Of a stretch of 12,714 nucleotides of DNA, positions 1 to 8,188 are shown piece after piece. The translations under genes were made by a program, and so were the position numbers. The notes beneath the pieces are model-generated. The model had not been told where the DNA came from, did no database searches, and worked only from the letters and a program-made list of their open reading frames with translations. Location of the stretch: NCBI GenBank assembly GCA_003222835.1, contig QHXE01000343.1:1-12714 (forward strand). The letters run 5' to 3'. This stretch comes from Acidobacteriota bacterium (GTDB lineage: Bacteria > Acidobacteriota > Blastocatellia > Pyrinomonadales > Pyrinomonadaceae). Within the stretch, counting starts at the first letter, position 1, and every line of letters begins with the position of its first letter.

Positions 1-108
1 CAACGAGTAATCCGTCGGGCTGACCTATTTGCCGGCTCGCTGCACGCTGTCTTCGCCCCGCGATTCATCCAAACATTCTCATACCTTATCCAATGCCCGG
101 CGGTTTAG
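1..108 (+). CDS. Possible 3' end of a gene entering from the left (unrecognised)
   Basis: Frame 1 is open from the first base to a TAG at 106-108 (35 codons). The peptide has a mixed hydrophobic/basic composition and ends in LIQCPAV. I recognise no family, and an open stretch this short can occur by chance. It could be the tail of a truncated upstream gene or simply non-coding. Confidence 0.12.
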   Translation, partial: QRVIRRADLFAGSLHAVFAPRFIQTFSYLIQCPAV

Positions 109-163
109 GAGTGCGTTAGGTAGCTTGGATTTTCGCAAACAAGAGGTTCCGGATGGGTGAGTC

Positions 164-200
164 GGCAAGCCTTCCCTTACTGGGTTATGGAAGGTTTGCC
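164..200. terminator. Terminator-like inverted repeat
   Basis: Bases 164-175 (GGCAAGCCTTCC) pair with 189-200 (GGAAGGTTTGCC) over 12 bp, with one G-T wobble, around a 13-nt loop. No T-run follows on either strand, so an intrinsic terminator is only a suggestion. It could instead be an end of a mobile or repeat element. Confidence 0.3.
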
Positions 201-473
201 CGTTACTCGTCAAGCTGACGGGACGCCGACTTCACAGGGTCGACGGCAGAATCACAAGTCAGTTTAGATTCTCCCTTCGCGATGTAAGAGCCGGACTCGC
301 CAACGTGGGACGGAGGCAGCCACGTTCACCAGGTTCATGCTGCTCCGTGGATGTGACTGCCCGGTTGTACTCTCAGGCGGGCGCTATAAACTGTACCGGA
401 AGTTGCAGCCTAACCGCTCCCGGCCAGTAAGGTAAGACACTGGTCGAACGCGTTAGGATGATATCAACGCAGC

Positions 474-503
474 TTGACAACTAAGCCGCGCCAACAAAAG
501 AAT
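474..503 (+). promoter_or_regulatory. Putative sigma70-type promoter of the methyltransferase
   Basis: A consensus TTGACA at 474-479 is followed after 18 bp by AAGAAT (498-503), a 4/6 match to the -10 box. It lies 20 bp before the start codon and just ahead of the Shine-Dalgarno. The -10 match is weak. Confidence 0.35.
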
Positions 504-523
504 TTCCCTGCACAGGAGGAGCT

Positions 524-1594
524 ATGGCCGCACAGGCAGAATTGAACATGAAGAAGGTAGAAGAGCTGGCCTTTCGGGTGGTCGGCGATATGGGCGGAGC
601 CTTCATCATGGCGTTGGGCTACATTGGAGACCGCCTCGGACTCTACAAAGCTATGGACGGCGCTGGCCCGATTACCAGCGGTGAGCTTGCCTCAAAGGCG
701 GGCCTCAATGAACGCTATGTGCGCGAGTGGCTGCGGGCCATGGTCGCCGCCGAGTACATCGACTACGACCCAAAGTCTCAGAAATACTCAATGTCGTCCG
801 AACAGGCGTTCGTGCTGTCAAACGAGGACAGTCCGATGTTCGTCGGCGGCGGGTTCCATTTTACGGCTCCCTCGCTTCTGAACGTGCCGAAGATCATGGA
901 TGCGTTTAAAAACGGTGGCGGGATCCCATACTCGGAAATTGGCGACGAAATTCCACCCGCCATTGAGCGCTTCTTCCGCCCTGGCTATGTGAATTTCCTA
1001 AGCAGGGACTGGCTAGGCGCAGTGCCGGGATTGATTGCCAGACTGGAGAAAGGGATTACGGTTGGCGACGTGGGCTGTGGCAGAGGCCAATCCACGGTTG
1101 CCATGGCTAAGGCATATCCCAAATCCCGATTCCTCGGCATCGACTACGATGGCAGGAGTATCACGGCGGCCCGAAAGCTGGCCGAGAATGCGGGCTTGAA
1201 GAATTTGGAATTCGTCCAAGGTCCGGCGGATCAAATTCCACAGGACCGCAAGTATGACCTGATCTGCAGCTTTGACTGCATTCACGATATGGTCGATCCG
1301 GTTGGCACTCTAAGAGCGATTCACAGCGTTCTGGCACCCAACGGCGTTTATCTCTGGTCTGAACCGAATTGCTCGCATGACGCCCACGAAAATCGAAACC
1401 CACTCGGTCGAACCTTTCATGCAATCAGCCCCCTGCACTGCATGACTGTTTCGCTGGCTTACAATGGCGCCGGTTTGGGAACGGTAATCGGGGAGCGAGG
1501 TGCGCGCGAACTTGCAGGAAAAGTCGGATTTTCAAAATTCGAGAAGCTGCCCATTCAGAATCCGTTTAACCAGTTCTTTGCTCTCGGCCGCTGA
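524..1594 (+). CDS. Class I SAM-dependent methyltransferase with N-terminal winged-helix domain
   Basis: This predicted cytosolic enzyme of 356 aa would transfer a methyl group from S-adenosylmethionine to an unknown small molecule. Residues about 10-95 form a winged-helix segment of the kind found in Rv2258c-like and O-methyltransferase-type proteins (pattern ITSGELASKAGLNERYVREW). The Rossmann methyltransferase core follows: motif I GDVGCGRG (181-188), the ribose-binding acidic strand GIDYD (205-209), and a motif like FDCIHDMVDP (250-259). The start is set by a strong Shine-Dalgarno, AGGAGG, 6 nt before ATG 524. It stands alone, with no same-strand partner within 4 kb. The substrate cannot be told from sequence. 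The family call is firm; antibiotic or quinone methylation would be guesswork. Confidence 0.9.
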   Translation: MAAQAELNMKKVEELAFRVVGDMGGAFIMALGYIGDRLGLYKAMDGAGPITSGELASKAGLNERYVREWLRAMVAAEYIDYDPKSQKYSMSSEQAFVLSNEDSPMFVGGGFHFTAPSLLNVPKIMDAFKNGGGIPYSEIGDEIPPAIERFFRPGYVNFLSRDWLGAVPGLIARLEKGITVGDVGCGRGQSTVAMAKAYPKSRFLGIDYDGRSITAARKLAENAGLKNLEFVQGPADQIPQDRKYDLICSFDCIHDMVDPVGTLRAIHSVLAPNGVYLWSEPNCSHDAHENRNPLGRTFHAISPLHCMTVSLAYNGAGLGTVIGERGARELAGKVGFSKFEKLPIQNPFNQFFALGR

Positions 1595-1828
1595 CTACGC
1601 CGCGGGGTGTGAGTAGTCGTATGGGCGCATTGGTCTGTTATAGCAAGTGGTGTGTAAGTTTTGACCCGTGCGGCGAACCGTGTTCACATTGGCTGTTGCG
1701 TGTGGCAGAACTGGGGCAAAAGCGTTCCTGGCGGATGGTGGGCAAGCCGGAAACTGACCAGAAACCGACGCTGCGGCGCATCACTGTCTCGCAGCTAACG
1801 ACCTCGCGCTGGCTGGCCACCATGTCTC
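1595..1828. other. Gap between convergent methyltransferase and DUF1801 genes
   Basis: No convincing gene is present. A 6-bp inverted repeat, GACTAC (1593-1598) / GTAGTC (1613-1618), overlaps the methyltransferase stop but lacks a T-run. A divergent member of the dispersed repeat also found at 2467 and 8933 lies at 1741-1771 in the opposite orientation. Confidence 0.4.
1741..1771 (-). repeat. Divergent copy (C) of the dispersed ~36-bp repeat
   Basis: Read on the minus strand, this stretch aligns to the copies at 2467-2502 and 8933-8968 if a 3-nt gap is allowed. The shared cores are GTCGG, a GGTCA block and GGCTTG-like ends. Similarity is clearly lower than between the other two copies, so it may be fortuitous. 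Confidence 0.3.
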
Positions 1829-2251
1829 CTACTGTGCCGACTTGCGCGTTCCTTTCTTTCGGCCCGGCTCCGGTTTTTTCGCCGTCGCGGCGATCCCAGC
1901 CGCACGCAGCTTTGCGATCCGGCTGATGAGCTTCACTGGAACCGGTTTGGTGAGTGGGAAATGGACCGTCCCCTTTCGTAGGTCATAGCCCCTGAGCTCA
2001 TCTTCCAGCGCCGCGAAGAACGTCCCCGACGCGGCAAACAGCGAATAGTGTTCCTGGAAGCCAGCGAAATACAGCATCGGCTTTCCCTGGAGCTTGTATC
2101 CGGGCATACCGTACCCGATGCCCTCCAGTGCCTCCGGAACGGCCCTCCTGATCGCGGCGCGCACCTGTTCGAGCTTTGGCCGCACCGCCTCGGGCTGCGC
2201 AGCAATGTATTCGTCAACCGACTTGGGAACGCCCTTTTTCATACCCGTCAT
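1829..2251 (-). CDS. DUF1801 (YdhG/iron-chaperone-like) domain protein
   Basis: This small soluble protein of 140 aa shows the DUF1801 pattern: an N-terminal SVDEYIAAQPE segment, a helix with VRAAIRRAVPEA, the hallmark GIGYGMPGYKLQGKPMLYFA (about 44-63), then HYSLFAASG and a KGTVHFPLTKPVP motif. B. subtilis YdhG/Fra in this family is reported as a frataxin-like iron chaperone, but most members have no known role. The last ~20 residues are a basic Lys/Arg-rich tail (KKPEPGRKKGTRKSAQ). ATG 2251 has no clear Shine-Dalgarno and an alternative ATG lies 3 codons in (2242), so the start is uncertain by 9 nt. It lies downstream of the kinase on the same strand, but a 375-bp gap argues against an operon. 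Confidence 0.85.
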   Translation of the reverse strand: MTGMKKGVPKSVDEYIAAQPEAVRPKLEQVRAAIRRAVPEALEGIGYGMPGYKLQGKPMLYFAGFQEHYSLFAASGTFFAALEDELRGYDLRKGTVHFPLTKPVPVKLISRIAKLRAAGIAATAKKPEPGRKKGTRKSAQ

Positions 2252-2626
2252 TCTATGTTTTGGTATGTGGCTTTTTCACACCGATATCCGTCTGGCCACC
2301 GAGTTGTGTTGCATGGAACGTATCTTGGGACCAACTTGGGCGAGAAGTCTGGAATCGTACATCTGCTGCCATTGGTCCGTAACGGCGTTCTGGGAAGTGT
2401 GTTGCAGGCGAGTCGGCAACCCGGTATCAATCCCGTCGGCAATGGAGTCAGATCGGTAATGGGAAGGTCGGCTTTGCTCCGGTCAACTTCTGGCTTCCCC
2501 GTTTCTGACGAACTTCCGGATGGCGGACGATCCACTGCCTCACATTGCCACATTGACATACGAATATTCGAGCAGAACTTTGACTTGGCGATGATCAAGA
2601 TGAGGGATGAAAGGACAATCCGCGCC
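2252..2626. other. Gap between DUF1801 gene and kinase; carries a dispersed repeat
   Basis: Open frames exist on both strands but show no recognisable protein and overlap each other. The one structured element I see is the ~36-bp repeat at 2467-2502. There is no clear terminator with a T-run after the kinase stop. Confidence 0.4.
2467..2502 (+). repeat. Dispersed ~36-bp repeat, copy A
   Basis: This segment matches 8933-8968 at 31 of 36 positions, and at 23 of the first 24 (core GTCGGCTTTGCTCC, then GTCAACTTC). Flanking sequence is not obviously conserved. On the minus strand both copies would read KPEVD-x-SKADL. It may be an end or internal scrap of an insertion sequence, or an intergenic repeat family. 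Confidence 0.55.
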
Positions 2627-5209
2627 TTATCCCAATCCCTCCACCAAATAGAGTTGGCTCAGAGCGTTGAAGTAGGAATAGGCATAGGATTTGCCGTCGG
2701 GAGTGAATGCCGCATCGACCAAGTCAACCCCCGCGGGGTCGGATGGCCCGATTTTCTTGAACAACTCGCGGCGGCCAGTGGCCAGATCCACGCGCATCAC
2801 ATCCGCCGAATAGCTACCGAGCACCCCAACCAGCGCCGAGCGCCCGTCACGCGACACAGAAAAGATTGCCTCGTCGGGATGGATGCCGGGAACCAGGCGG
2901 GGCGCTCCCTGACCATCCACGGGATATAGCGCCACGGAATCGGAGAAGCCAAACACGAACTTACCGTCCGCAGTGGGGACGAATCCGCTCACTCCCTCGG
3001 GGGAAATCGGGCGTCCAGTTCCCGAATCGATGGCTTGCACGTAGATGCGCGATTTGTGACCCGGTTCCGTGCCGCTAAATACAACATTCTTGCCATCCGG
3101 GAGACAACGAGCGTAACTCCGGTCGATGGAATCATGCGTGATCTGCTTCGTCTCCCCCGGGCCAAGGGGAATCAGAAAAAGCTGACGGGGAATGTGCAAA
3201 ATAAGGGACGACAGAACCCACTTCATGTCCGGTGAGAAATCGTAGCCCACGCCATCGCCAACGCGTTCGGGCGCTGCGCCATCGCTTGCACGGACGTAAA
3301 CGTCGTAATCAGCTCCGCTATTAGCCCCCTCTTCATTCAACAGCACTTGTCGGCCGTCAGGTGAAATGGCCGAAGCGTCACTCCAATTTTGAATGGTCAC
3401 ATCTTGTTCTCGATCCTGACCAATTCCTCGTACGTAGGCGAGGATTCGAAAGATATTTTGCCCGAGAAGAACGCGCCCATCGCGGGCAATATCGTAGAGG
3501 GTTGGGGTGGCCGGAATTCGGTCGACCACACGGGTATGGCCCGAAAGATCGACGGCCCAGAGCTGAAACTTAGTGCTTTCTTCCGCGCTGGTGAACCATA
3601 CTTCCTTGCCAGAGGGAGCCCAATTAACCGCTTCAATGGCCGACTGCCGCGGGGACAGAGTCCGATTGCGGCCCGAAGAGTCTACCATCACCACATTCCC
3701 AGCGCTGTCTCCCAAGGTGGAATGCTCGGCGAATGCCACCCAGCCTCCCCTGGGCGAGACGCGCACGTTGGTTAACCAGCCGGTGGCGGACTCATACAGA
3801 ACGTGGCCGATGGGGTACTCAATGCGAAAGTGTCCGTCCACGTAGTGGGCGACGGCGATCTGGTTGTCGGGGCCCCAATCGGCGTCCACGACATCGCTCA
3901 TCATAGGATGGGGAGCTGCGCCACTTAGCGGCGCCCTCGCCAGCAAGCCAACTTTGACATTTCTACCAAGCTCTCGTCGCTTCTGGATCAGGAGCATCTC
4001 TCCAGTGGGAGAGATGGATTCGATGTCAGCATCTTTCAGACCCAGGCTTACAGGGGCGTGACTGTCGGGCGCAAGTGAGAAAAGTTCGGTCTGCATCCCG
4101 ATGTGCGCCGAGCTGTAGATGATAGTTCGCTGGTCGGGTGCGAAGCGGGCAGAAGAGATGAACTCGCGTCCAAACGTGAGCTGACGATAGCTCGGCGGCT
4201 CAGCAGGAGGGGCGTTCAGGCGAACGAAAAGCAGCGCCACGGCCGCAACTAGGATTCCGATGACTCCCAGCAGCGCGGGAACGAGCCAGGACTTTCCCGG
4301 TTTTGTCACCGCAGGCGCGGGGGAGCTCGTAGCCGACGCTGCAGGCGATGAAATAGAAGACAACGCCTCCAATGCGAAGGCGATGTCGCGCGCAGACTGG
4401 AAGCGATCAGCCGGATCTTTTTCCAGGCAATGGTGAACGATGCGCTCCAGTAGGGGCGGCACATCGCGGCCTGTGGCGGACAAGTCTGGAGGCTCTTCTT
4501 TCAGAATCGAACCAATGGTATCGGCCGTCGTGTCGCCGCGAAAGGCACGGCGGCCGCTCAGCATTTCATAGAGCACCGCGCCGAAGCTAAACAGGTCAGA
4601 GCGCGCGTCAACAGCGGCTCCGCGGCATTGCTCGGGAGACATGTAACCAAGCGTACCCAGCAGTGCGCCGCGGCCAGTGACGGAATCGAGCGTCGCCTCC
4701 GCCGACAAGCCGGGAGCACCCAGCTCAGGCATGGTCAACTTGGCCAGGCCGAAGTCGAGAATCTTCACATGCCCGTCGCGGGTGATGAAGAGGTTTTCCG
4801 GCTTAAGGTCGCGATGGAAAATGCCGTGATTGTGGGCGGCGGTAAGTCCGCGTGCGGTCTGGAGCGCATAATCGACTGCTTTGCGCACGGGCAGCGGACC
4901 GCTGATCAGGCGCGCTCGTAAGGTTTCTCCTTCGAGTAGTTCGGAGACGATGTAGGGGGAATTGTCCTGGCTGCCAATGTCGAACACGGCGAGAATATTC
5001 GGATGGCTGAGCGCAGCCGTGGCTCGCGCCTCCTGCTCGAAGCGACGCATGCGCTCGGAATCGCCCGCCGAGCCGGCGGGTAATACCTTGATCGCCACGT
5101 CGCGGCCCAGGCGTGGATCGCGGGCGCGATACACTTCTCCCATGCCTCCCGCGCCGAGGGCGGCGAGGATCTCGTAAGGGCCAAGCTTTGAGCCGGGGCC
5201 GAGAGGCAT
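2627..5209 (-). CDS. Receptor-type Ser/Thr protein kinase with C-terminal WD40/TolB-like propeller
   Basis: This protein of 860 aa has an N-terminal Hanks-type kinase domain (about 11-280). It shows glycine loop [11 protein letters not shown] (19-29), catalytic lysine VAIK (K41), HRDLKPEN (132-139) with catalytic D134, DFG (152-154), and [10 protein letters not shown] (185-194). A Ser/Ala/Pro linker leads to one membrane helix at about 308-329. The remaining ~530 residues look like repeated PD40/TolB-type beta-propeller blades (patterns such as [36 protein letters not shown]). Predicted topology puts the kinase in the cytoplasm and the propeller outside the inner membrane, as a sensor. An open frame continues to a GTG at 5287, but ATG 5209 fits better: it directly precedes the family's usual GSKLGPYEI start and sits just after a TATAAT. 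All catalytic residues are intact. Confidence 0.93.
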   Translation of the reverse strand: MPLGPGSKLGPYEILAALGAGGMGEVYRARDPRLGRDVAIKVLPAGSAGDSERMRRFEQEARATAALSHPNILAVFDIGSQDNSPYIVSELLEGETLRARLISGPLPVRKAVDYALQTARGLTAAHNHGIFHRDLKPENLFITRDGHVKILDFGLAKLTMPELGAPGLSAEATLDSVTGRGALLGTLGYMSPEQCRGAAVDARSDLFSFGAVLYEMLSGRRAFRGDTTADTIGSILKEEPPDLSATGRDVPPLLERIVHHCLEKDPADRFQSARDIAFALEALSSISSPAASATSSPAPAVTKPGKSWLVPALLGVIGILVAAVALLFVRLNAPPAEPPSYRQLTFGREFISSARFAPDQRTIIYSSAHIGMQTELFSLAPDSHAPVSLGLKDADIESISPTGEMLLIQKRRELGRNVKVGLLARAPLSGAAPHPMMSDVVDADWGPDNQIAVAHYVDGHFRIEYPIGHVLYESATGWLTNVRVSPRGGWVAFAEHSTLGDSAGNVVMVDSSGRNRTLSPRQSAIEAVNWAPSGKEVWFTSAEESTKFQLWAVDLSGHTRVVDRIPATPTLYDIARDGRVLLGQNIFRILAYVRGIGQDREQDVTIQNWSDASAISPDGRQVLLNEEGANSGADYDVYVRASDGAAPERVGDGVGYDFSPDMKWVLSSLILHIPRQLFLIPLGPGETKQITHDSIDRSYARCLPDGKNVVFSGTEPGHKSRIYVQAIDSGTGRPISPEGVSGFVPTADGKFVFGFSDSVALYPVDGQGAPRLVPGIHPDEAIFSVSRDGRSALVGVLGSYSADVMRVDLATGRRELFKKIGPSDPAGVDLVDAAFTPDGKSYAYSYFNALSQLYLVEGLG

Positions 5210-5795
5210 TTGCGGGCTAATTATAGAAGATTGCGGATGAGGCTGTATCGCCCTGCGCATTGTTTGTACCCGTGGCCCGTGTGGCACAATCCGACGCGTT
5301 GCGTTTTCACGCCGCGCGAGGAGTCTCGCGCGTATCCTCGGTCGCGACCACTAGGCTTTGCGACTGTACCCCTCCACTCGCTGTGAGTGCTTGACGAGCA
5401 ATTCGGAAGTTTAACGACGCACAATCAAGGGGCCAGAAGTCGGCTTCTCGGAGATGTGGCCGGATTAGGATTCGATAAACGGGCATGGGACAATGAATTT
5501 GGTTGTCGTCTGGAATCTTGGCGACATGCCGACTTGGCGTTACCGATTCACGTGCCGGGCAGCCCAAATCTCGGCACGGCATGGAGGTGAGGAACAGGCC
5601 AAACGGGGCGAATGGGTAAAACGCTACGGTTGCTGCAGGTAGGCAAGGAGTGCAACACCGCTACTCGAACCTAAGAACCTAAAATTCCTCCTGGACAACT
5701 TGTCGAAGTCCGGTTCCGCCGTTCGTCGTAGTAGTTACGGGCGGGGCAACTAGCCCGGCTGACGCAGCGACACAAACCTGTAGAGGAGATTCAGC
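5210..5795. other. Divergent intergenic region between kinase and RibD-C genes
   Basis: This 586-bp gap holds a likely kinase promoter at its left end. Short open frames on both strands show no family I recognise. A small inverted repeat, CGGGC/GCCCG, lies near 5740-5755. I see no tRNA, T-run terminator or riboswitch. Confidence 0.4.
5220..5249 (-). promoter_or_regulatory. Putative kinase promoter giving a leaderless mRNA
   Basis: Read on the minus strand, a perfect TATAAT occupies 5225-5220, with a partial -35 (GATACA, 5249-5244) 18 bp upstream. Only 10 nt separate the -10 box from ATG 5209, so transcription should start 0-4 nt before the start codon. No Shine-Dalgarno is present, consistent with leaderless translation. 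Confidence 0.5.
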
Positions 5796-6386
5796 ATGCG
5801 CAAACTCAAAATCATGGAACATATTTCGCTGGACGGCGTTATCCAGGTTTCCGACGGTCCGGGCGACGGCGACTTCCCATACGGCGACTGGACCGCGCCG
5901 TATCGCACGCCTGCTGGGCTAGAGAAAGTCCTTGCGATGTACGGCGAGACCTGCGATCTGTTGCTTGGCCGCCGAACCTACGATCTGTGGTCGGGTTTCT
6001 GGCCGAAGGCGCCGAAGAGTCCACTGGCGGACCGCCTGAATGCGGCGACGAAGTATGTCGCAACCCACAGGCCAGAGAGCCTAGTATGGGGCCCTTTCGA
6101 GGGCGTTGGACCGGACCTCGTGGGGGGCGTTCGCAAAATTAAGGCAAAGGACGGCAAGGATCTGATCCTCTCGGGCAGCTCGACGCTGACTTCGGCGCTG
6201 CTCGAGCATGGGCTGGCGGATGAGGTGGTTTTGCTGGTCAATCCTGTCCTGCTGGGCAAAGGAAAGCGCCTTTTTGCGGAAGGAACTCCGCCACGCGCAT
6301 TTGCACTGGAAAGCACGCAAGCTTTGCCGTCGGGCATCGTCATCAATACCTTCAGGGCCGCTGGACCTTTGCAGAACCTGAGATAA
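5796..6386 (+). CDS. RibD C-terminal/dihydrofolate-reductase-like family protein
   Basis: This protein of 196 aa matches the RibD-C fold family (YwjB/YyaP-like 'dihydrofolate reductase family protein'). It has an N-terminal MRKLKIMEHISLDGVIQ strand, the cofactor-loop region LLLGRRTYDLWSGFWP (about 56-71), and the C-terminal LILSGSSTLTSALLEHGLAD / LVNPVLLGKGKRLF segments. Such proteins are predicted NADPH-dependent reductases, but their substrates are mostly unknown and this one should not be assumed to act on folate or riboflavin precursors. The start has a good Shine-Dalgarno, GAGGAG, about 7 nt before ATG. Its stop codon overlaps the Shine-Dalgarno of a decayed YCII-like gene (TAAGGAG), so an intact two-gene operon probably once existed. 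Confidence 0.9.
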   Translation: MRKLKIMEHISLDGVIQVSDGPGDGDFPYGDWTAPYRTPAGLEKVLAMYGETCDLLLGRRTYDLWSGFWPKAPKSPLADRLNAATKYVATHRPESLVWGPFEGVGPDLVGGVRKIKAKDGKDLILSGSSTLTSALLEHGLADEVVLLVNPVLLGKGKRLFAEGTPPRAFALESTQALPSGIVINTFRAAGPLQNLR

Positions 6387-6398
6387 GGAGTGTTTCAG

Positions 6399-6482
6399 AT
6401 GCCTTTCATGATGTGATACCCAAAGTGTGAATCAGCCGCCCCGGATGCCAACTCCCACCGCGGGAGCGATGGTGAAGATGCG
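6399..6482 (+). pseudogene. Relic of a YCII-related (DGPF-domain) gene
   Basis: A well-placed AAGGAG (6385-6390) lies 8 nt before ATG 6399, but the frame ends after five codons (MPFMM, then TGA). Read across two frameshifts, the sequence continues IPKV and then NQPPRMPTPTAGAMVKM. This resembles the N-terminus of YCII-family proteins (MPFMM-x-IPKVY...MPTPEAV-AMMKY). Similarity stops near 6482, so the gene is both frameshifted and cut off at its 3' end. YCII and RibD-C proteins often neighbour each other and ECF sigma factors, which supports the call. I matched it by memory of the family only. Confidence 0.4.
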
Positions 6483-6565
6483 CCCCGTCATCTTAGGTGC
6501 GGTTCAGTCCTGTGAAACGCGATTGCAGCCACAGACGCGATCACGTTCCCAGTGCTGTCCGAATG

Positions 6566-6630
6566 GTCGGCCAACCGGATGCTATTCGTCTTCCCCGGCG
6601 GGATTGGTCCTGTGAAGTCGGCCAACGGAT
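6566..6630. repeat. Imperfect short direct repeats beside the integrase remnant
   Basis: GTCGGCCAACCGGAT (6566-6580) recurs as GTCGGCCAACGGAT (6617-6630), one base shorter. A second pair, GTCCTGTGAA, occurs at 6507-6516 and 6607-6616, exactly 100 bp apart. They lie just past the 3' end of the recombinase relic, where a recombination site could sit. They are short and could be chance. Confidence 0.3.
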
Positions 6631-6652
6631 AGGATTCCTTCGGCAACACCGT

Positions 6653-6850
6653 TCACGACGGCGCGTCCGGCTCCAGGCCGATGTGATCGTTAACCGCGTT
6701 CCGGAAACGCTGCTTGCACCCGCGGTATCGTTCCGTCGTCTGAATTGAAACGTGACCCAGCCGGAACTGAATTTGCTCCAACTCGCCTCCTGCCTGATGG
6801 CACAGCCGGGCACAGGTCCGTCGCAAGTCGTGCGGTGCGACTGCCAACAC
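6653..6850 (-). pseudogene. C-terminal remnant of a tyrosine recombinase (phage-type integrase)
   Basis: This fragment of about 65 codons encodes the catalytic C-terminus of a site-specific tyrosine recombinase. APHDLRRTCARLC carries the box II His and Arg, LGHVSIQTTERY holds the second His and the nucleophilic Tyr, and a typical tail (NAVNDHIGLEPD) precedes the TGA. The N-terminal DNA-binding domain and the box I arginine region are absent, so it cannot be active. The frame runs on upstream to 6919, but that part is antisense to the alpha/beta hydrolase C-terminus and is not integrase-like. The break lies about 25 bp past the hydrolase stop. It marks an integrated element that has been deleted. 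Confidence 0.75.
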
Positions 6851-6876
6851 CCAGGCGAAAGGGAGGGCCACCCACC

Positions 6877-7737
6877 CTACTTCGCGTCGAGAAACTCCTC
6901 GATCATCGGCACCAGCCATGACGTTCGCGCGGTTACCTTCATGTGGTCGGTTCCGGGGAGCACGGCCAGTTGCGTGTGCGGGAGAAGACGGAACTGCTCC
7001 ACCGCGTGCTCAGGACGCATAACATCGGAGTCACCGCACACGACGAGCGTGGGCGCGGTTATGGTTCGCACCGTGTCCGCCGGGACGTCCTTGAAGTTGC
7101 GCATGCGCCGAACCGCCTTGTCGAAGAAACTCTGGAGGTTCTCCGGATGGGGAGCGACCTCCAAGTAAGCGTCGCGCAGCTCCTTCGGCATGACGTCGAG
7201 GGTCGCCCTGGCAAAACCATTCCAGAACGCCGGATCGGCTCCGTCGTGGCTGAAAAAGCCCGAGGCCACCACCAGCTTGCGCACGACTTGCGGGTGCCGG
7301 ATCGCGACTTGCAGGACGATCGTGCCGCCATTGCTGAAACCGAAGAGATCGGCCTGGCGGATGTCCAGGTACTGGAGGAGACCTGCGGTGTCGTCCGCCG
7401 ATTGCTCAAAGCTGAAGGGACGGTCGGCAATGTCGGCGGTATGGCCGTAGCCCTGCTGCTCGAAGGCTATCACCTGGCGGTTGCGCGCCAGTTGGGGCAG
7501 TACGTGGCCGAAGGAGGTCTTGATCGTATCGCCTCCGCCGTGCAGCAGCACCAGCGGAGGGCGCGCCGGGTTCGCGGCGCCGTGGATCTCATAATAGAGT
7601 TTGAGGCCGTTTACGGGAGCGTAGCCAGATTTCATTTCCATTTTCGTCTTCTCATCGGGCCGCGCCGGTCGCGGGTCTTGTGCGAGGGCTGGGAAGAGGA
7701 GGAACGCCGGCAGGACGAACGCAGTGACGGTTCTCAT
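6877..7737 (-). CDS. Secreted alpha/beta hydrolase
   Basis: This is a 286-aa alpha/beta-hydrolase-fold enzyme with an N-terminal signal peptide: MRT, a hydrophobic stretch 4-17, and cleavage likely after PALAQ near residue 20. The oxyanion loop is LLHGGGD (64-70). The nucleophile elbow is GFSNGG with Ser135, the acid is in GDSD (D236/D238), and the catalytic His is in GTDHM (H265). It is therefore probably an active periplasmic or secreted esterase/lactonase-type hydrolase of unknown substrate. The open frame extends to a TTG at 7758, but ATG 7737 directly begins the signal peptide and is preferred; a weak GAAAG precedes it. The gene lies between the integrase remnant downstream and the group II intron relic upstream, both starting close to its ends. 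Confidence 0.9.
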   Translation of the reverse strand: MRTVTAFVLPAFLLFPALAQDPRPARPDEKTKMEMKSGYAPVNGLKLYYEIHGAANPARPPLVLLHGGGDTIKTSFGHVLPQLARNRQVIAFEQQGYGHTADIADRPFSFEQSADDTAGLLQYLDIRQADLFGFSNGGTIVLQVAIRHPQVVRKLVVASGFFSHDGADPAFWNGFARATLDVMPKELRDAYLEVAPHPENLQSFFDKAVRRMRNFKDVPADTVRTITAPTLVVCGDSDVMRPEHAVEQFRLLPHTQLAVLPGTDHMKVTARTSWLVPMIEEFLDAK

Positions 7738-7894
7738 CACTTTCGACTTTACCAGCAAAGTTTAGTTCGTGTCTCGGGGCGCGGAAGCGTGGGAGCAGAT
7801 ATGTGTCGCGCACACGTTGAGAGTTGTCCTGCTGGGCCATACTGTCGCTCGGGACTTGTTCGGTTGGGGCAGTGCTCGATTTTACGTGCGGTAA

Positions 7895-8188
7895 CGAACT
7901 TTCATTCGGCATTGGATGCAGCCATACGGGAGGGGAACGAGTGGTCGGCCAACCCGCACTCTTCGCTATCTCTGGCATGAACAACGTGGATTCTGCACGC
8001 TGTGCAATACAAAAATCACCCGGATCACAGGCTGGCGCCTTCACTACTGCGTCTCCCGTGTGATGGGTGGTTCGGCAGGTGCTACCAACCGCGTTCTACT
8101 TCATCCCGAGTGGCATGACCGGGTTCATCGTCAACGTCTTTCCGTTTCGAAACCGCGTCTCCTATAAAGAGGCGTTCGAAGGGCTTGA
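7895..8188 (+). pseudogene. ltrA-like: HNH endonuclease tail of a group II intron reverse transcriptase (truncated)
   Basis: The frame opens after a TAA at 7892 and encodes YLWHEQRGFCTLCNTKITR, TGWRLHY, VMGGS and NRVLLHPEWHDRVH. This is the HNH/zinc segment that ends many bacterial group II intron proteins. The first CxxC and the H-N-H histidines and Asn are visible, but the usual Cys in HP-x-CH is Trp (HPEWH). A premature TAA (8165-8167) interrupts the end; past it the frame reads RGVRRA and a TGA at 8186-8188, the family's normal ending. That TGA overlaps the first bases of domain V, as in intact introns. No reverse-transcriptase or maturase domain remains. In intact introns this domain cuts the target strand that primes reverse transcription. 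Confidence 0.8.

Larger units (their letters stand above)
109..523. other. Intergenic region upstream of the methyltransferase
   Basis: I find no convincing coding sequence, tRNA or other RNA gene here. The region holds the hairpin at 164-200 and a probable promoter for the methyltransferase at 474-503. A TATAAA hexamer at 385-390 has a TTGTAC 14 nt upstream, which is too close for a standard promoter. Confidence 0.4.

Noticed and set aside
1593..1618. Hairpin overlapping the methyltransferase stop as a terminator
   Set aside because: The stem is only 6 bp with a 14-nt loop and no T-run, which is too weak to call.
2048..2929. Plus-strand open frame of 293 codons
   Set aside because: It overlaps the 5' part of the DUF1801 gene and the 3' end of the kinase in antisense. 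No family or initiation signal was recognised.
7936..7954. A ~17-nt match between 6560 and 7937 (GGTCGGCCAACC core)
   Set aside because: The second copy lies in the HNH-tail coding frame and the match does not extend. It is too short and partly self-complementary, so chance is likely.
6943..7980. Long plus-strand open frame of 345 codons
   Set aside because: It lies antisense to the alpha/beta hydrolase, whose signal peptide and complete catalytic triad are clear, and it runs on into the intron relic. Its composition (Arg/Gly/Val-rich) is typical of an antisense frame in GC-rich DNA.
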